Shown: positions 20,710 to 22,575 of the stretch, one piece after another
Numbering within the stretch: position 1 is the stretch's first letter
Layout: each line of letters opens with the position of its first letter
DNA from: a virus
Virus record (IMG/VR): IMGVR_UViG_3300042301_005288
Location: 1 to 22,575 of that record
Length of the DNA: 22,575 bases
Direction: 5' to 3' (one strand)
The notes under the pieces: generated by a model
What the model was told of the DNA's origin: nothing
The model's database searches: none
Seen by the model: only the letters and a program-made list of their open reading frames with translations
Translations under genes and position numbers: made by a program

Positions 20710-21026
20710 TGAAAATCAAATTCACAAGCGTCGATGTTACTCCGCAGCCGTCATTGCCCAAAAGAAAGTGGCTTGAGTATCGCGTGAACGGTGTTACGAT
20801 TGGATGTGCAATGACATTCATGTGTAACGGACGTTTCAATGCAGGTCGCCTTGGCCGAACATTTGATTGGAATCATACAGGTCTCGAGAAACTTCTGGGA
20901 ACCGAAAAGTACAATGCAAACCGTGATCGTTTCATATCTCCACGCGCAGACTTGGTTTATGGGACTGGTGCCACAATTCCTCTGAAGCGTGTAAAGGAAA
21001 TCTTTACCGCTGTCGCAACTGCTTAA
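20709..21026 (+). CDS. small hypothetical protein, 105 aa
   Basis: No family recognised. It has an N-terminal strand pair (MKIKFTSVDVTPQP, WLEYRVNGVTIGCAMTFMC), a glycine-rich middle (NGRFNAGRLGRTFDWNH), and a C-terminal helix (LKRVKEIFTAVATA). The one-base overlap with the upstream gene (TGATG) indicates translational coupling. It lies in the P8 operon ahead of the cREC and RtcB genes. Confidence 0.65.
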   Translation: MKIKFTSVDVTPQPSLPKRKWLEYRVNGVTIGCAMTFMCNGRFNAGRLGRTFDWNHTGLEKLLGTEKYNANRDRFISPRADLVYGTGATIPLKRVKEIFTAVATA

Positions 21027-21030
21027 TAAG

Positions 21031-21336
21031 ATGAAAGTTTTTCTCGATGACGAAAGAGTCACTCCGCAAGGATGGTTCCGAACATACAATCCCGACGACA
21101 CGATTGATTTGCTGCACGCTGGTCTGGTGACTGAGCTTAGCCTCGATCATGACCTTGGTGATGACGACGAAATCGGAACTGGATATGACGTGGTTCTTTG
21201 GATTGAGGAAGCCGTTGCTTTGCGAGGCTTTGTTCCTCCAATCATTCACGTTCACTCCGCAAACTCTTCGGCCGCCGCAAAGATGCGTGCTGGAATCGAA
21301 ACAATCCAAAGACTACACAATGCACTCTCCGTATAA
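21031..21336 (+). CDS. cyclic-phosphate-processing receiver (cREC) domain protein
   Basis: A 101-residue protein with a receiver-like fold. MKVFLDDERVTPQG (1-14) holds the paired aspartates plus arginine typical of cREC; LSLDHDLGDD (36-45) is the second acidic and histidine motif; TGYDVVLWIEE the central helix; and PIIHVHSANSSAAAKM (70-85) the conserved strand with HVHSAN. Family knowledge (Burroughs and Aravind) links cREC proteins to RNA repair, acting on 2',3'-cyclic phosphate ends. It is followed after a small gene by RtcB, which uses exactly that end as substrate. The call is firm on motifs; the reaction is predicted, not proven. Confidence 0.8.
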   Translation: MKVFLDDERVTPQGWFRTYNPDDTIDLLHAGLVTELSLDHDLGDDDEIGTGYDVVLWIEEAVALRGFVPPIIHVHSANSSAAAKMRAGIETIQRLHNALSV

Positions 21337-21487
21337 TCATAACAAAAGAATCTGTGAAAAGCGTAGTCGCGCATTTTCTAATGCAATGCGTCATCCAGTG
21401 CGCTCACGTAAATGGAATAAGTGGATGAATCGGTGGGTTAAACTTGCGACTCAACTCGTCGACTCGAAACTATCTGAACTCTCGTAA
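21320..21487 (+). CDS. small basic protein overlapping cREC, 55 aa
   Basis: Open from ATG 21320, which lies inside the last 17 nt of the cREC gene, to TAA 21485-21487. The product is short and very basic (NHNKRICEKRSRAF, RHPVRSRKWNKWMNRWVKLA), like a nucleic-acid-binding peptide. The frame is open further upstream, but that part is shadow of cREC. No family is known. Its overlap and position between cREC and RtcB make it a plausible gene; otherwise 21337-21547 would be empty. Confidence 0.5.
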   Translation: MHSPYNHNKRICEKRSRAFSNAMRHPVRSRKWNKWMNRWVKLATQLVDSKLSELS

Positions 21488-21547
21488 ATCTTTAAATAAT
21501 CCATAGTGATATTGCCTGTGGAAATTATTTATAAAAATGACAATCTT

Positions 21548-22575
21548 ATGAAACTATTAGGTTCAAACAACAATATTCCGGTTTTCGGCGATCCTCTCCA
21601 GAATGCCGTTGATCAGATGTCGAACTGTCTCGTCAAGGGTGGCTACAAGGCTGCACTTATGGCTGACCATCACCTTGGTTATGCTGTTCCTGTCGGCGGC
21701 GTAATTGCTTACAAGGACAAGATCTCGCCTTCAGGTGTAGGCTTCGACATCGGCTGCGGAAACAAGGCTGTGATGACTGACCTGCACTATGGAGATATCG
21801 CGGGTGATATGAACCGTATCATGGACGAAGTGTTTGATCGCATCTCGTTTGGAATCGGCCGCAAGAACAAGACTGATGTTGACCATGCGTTGTTTGACAA
21901 CGATGCTTGGACTGACATCGCTATGCTCGGCGAGCTGAAGGACATGGCGCGCGGACAGCTTGGTACTGTCGGCAGCGGTAACCACTATGTCGATATCTTC
22001 TATGATCAAAAGGGTCGCGTTTGGATCGGAGTTCACTTTGGTTCACGTGGTCTTGGTCACAAGATTGCTTCGCATTACATCAAGGCCGGCGGCGGTGTTG
22101 ACGGTATTAACGTCGATCCTGCTATCTTGGATGTGAATACTGACCTTGGTCGCGAATACATCGCTGCTATGAACCTCGCTGGTGAATATGCGTATGCTGG
22201 TCGCGATTGGGTCTGTGAAGAAGTTGCTCGTATCCTTGGTGCGTCTATCCTTGACAGCGTTCACAACCACCATAACTTCGCTTGGAATGAAACTCATGAC
22301 GGTGAAGACCTTTGGGTTGTTCGCAAGGGTGCTACTCCTGCTTTCCCAGGTCAACGTGGTTTTGTCGGTGGAACTATGGGTGAAAACTCAGTGATCCTCG
22401 AAGGCGTCGCGTCGGACCTTTCTTCCTCTACTCTGTATTCAACTGTTCACGGTGCAGGCCGAGTCATGTCGCGCACCGAAGCTGCTGGTAAGTCCAAGTG
22501 GAAGGGTGGAAAGAAGATCAAGATTTCGGAAGGCAAGGTCTCGCAGGCCATGATGGACGAATGGGTTAACAAGGC
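21548..22575 (+). CDS. rtcB: RtcB tRNA-splicing / RNA-repair ligase (partial, 3' end outside window)
   Basis: From ATG 21548 the frame stays open to the window edge, giving 342 residues. All RtcB hallmarks are visible: FDIGCGN (66-72) with the metal-binding Cys70, GSGNHYVDI (142-150), HFGSRGLGH (163-171), HNHHN (239-243), RKGATP (259-264) and HGAGR (301-305) with the histidine that accepts GMP. The enzyme joins 2',3'-cyclic phosphate or 3'-phosphate to 5'-OH RNA ends with GTP and Mn2+. No archease gene is in view. The ATG has no Shine-Dalgarno sequence; the 60 nt before it (21488-21547) is AT-rich with no terminator or clear promoter. Confidence 0.93.
   Translation, partial: MKLLGSNNNIPVFGDPLQNAVDQMSNCLVKGGYKAALMADHHLGYAVPVGGVIAYKDKISPSGVGFDIGCGNKAVMTDLHYGDIAGDMNRIMDEVFDRISFGIGRKNKTDVDHALFDNDAWTDIAMLGELKDMARGQLGTVGSGNHYVDIFYDQKGRVWIGVHFGSRGLGHKIASHYIKAGGGVDGINVDPAILDVNTDLGREYIAAMNLAGEYAYAGRDWVCEEVARILGASILDSVHNHHNFAWNETHDGEDLWVVRKGATPAFPGQRGFVGGTMGENSVILEGVASDLSSSTLYSTVHGAGRVMSRTEAAGKSKWKGGKKIKISEGKVSQAMMDEWVNK

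Noticed and set aside
1-22575. tRNA genes or phage attachment sites
   Set aside because: I looked in the gaps between genes; none is long enough or shows a cloverleaf or a tRNA-end repeat, and no integrase is present.

Overview
The window looks like part of a large tailed-phage genome (Caudoviricetes, probably a big myovirus-type phage) that infects a Gram-negative host. Reasons: short genes packed head to tail with 1-4 nt overlaps, nearly all on the + strand; typical phage accessory enzymes (PhoH-like ATPase, DinG/XPD-like helicase, RNA ligase, RtcB, CCA-adding enzyme); many small proteins I cannot name; and two lipoproteins with lipoboxes. I see no structural genes, tRNA genes, integrase or transposase, and no CRISPR array.

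Layout. 1-1731: the tail of an unknown gene, a glycosyltransferase-like gene and phoH. 1728-3437: a Fe-S-type helicase, the only minus-strand gene. 3438-3775: a divergent promoter region that also holds a possible structured RNA or broken small gene. 3776-8201: small genes, one of them frameshifted, plus a YqiA-like esterase, a DRB0094/Rnl5-type RNA ligase, a membrane protein and the first protein with the 'MKTIRHNTYETNSSSTHS' start. 8263-11894: a radical-SAM protein with a CX5CX2C motif, two more proteins with the shared N-terminus, a YhaM-like HD protein and a DUF3307-like membrane protein. 12016-15203: small genes, a CCA-adding/poly(A) polymerase with HD domain and a Pth2-like protein. 15310-18736: seven tandem paralogs built from 28 copies of an exact 69-bp (23-residue) HREDGPA/MORN-like repeat between constant caps. 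18759-20155: an unknown gene and two lipoproteins closed by a strong terminator. 20316-22575: small genes, a cyclic-phosphate-processing receiver (cREC) protein and RtcB, which runs off the window.

Regulation. A sigma70-like promoter with TTTACA, a 16-17 bp spacer and TATAAT or TAAAAT occurs eight times. Six of the seven + strand copies carry a shared leader of the type CTGTAAGGAAACCACC that supplies the Shine-Dalgarno sequence. Intrinsic terminators lie directly upstream of at least two of these promoters, so the window reads as short terminator-promoter-operon modules. Genes inside operons mostly lack a Shine-Dalgarno sequence and often start after ACATTATG or CATATG.

How the genes fit together. 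The clearest theme is RNA and tRNA maintenance: two unrelated RNA ligases, cREC, the CCA-adding enzyme, a peptidyl-tRNA-hydrolase-like protein, a YhaM-like HD protein and PhoH. A plausible reading, which is inference, is that the phage counters host RNA-cleaving defences. The least explained systems are the seven-gene repeat array and the three-member shared-N-terminus family.
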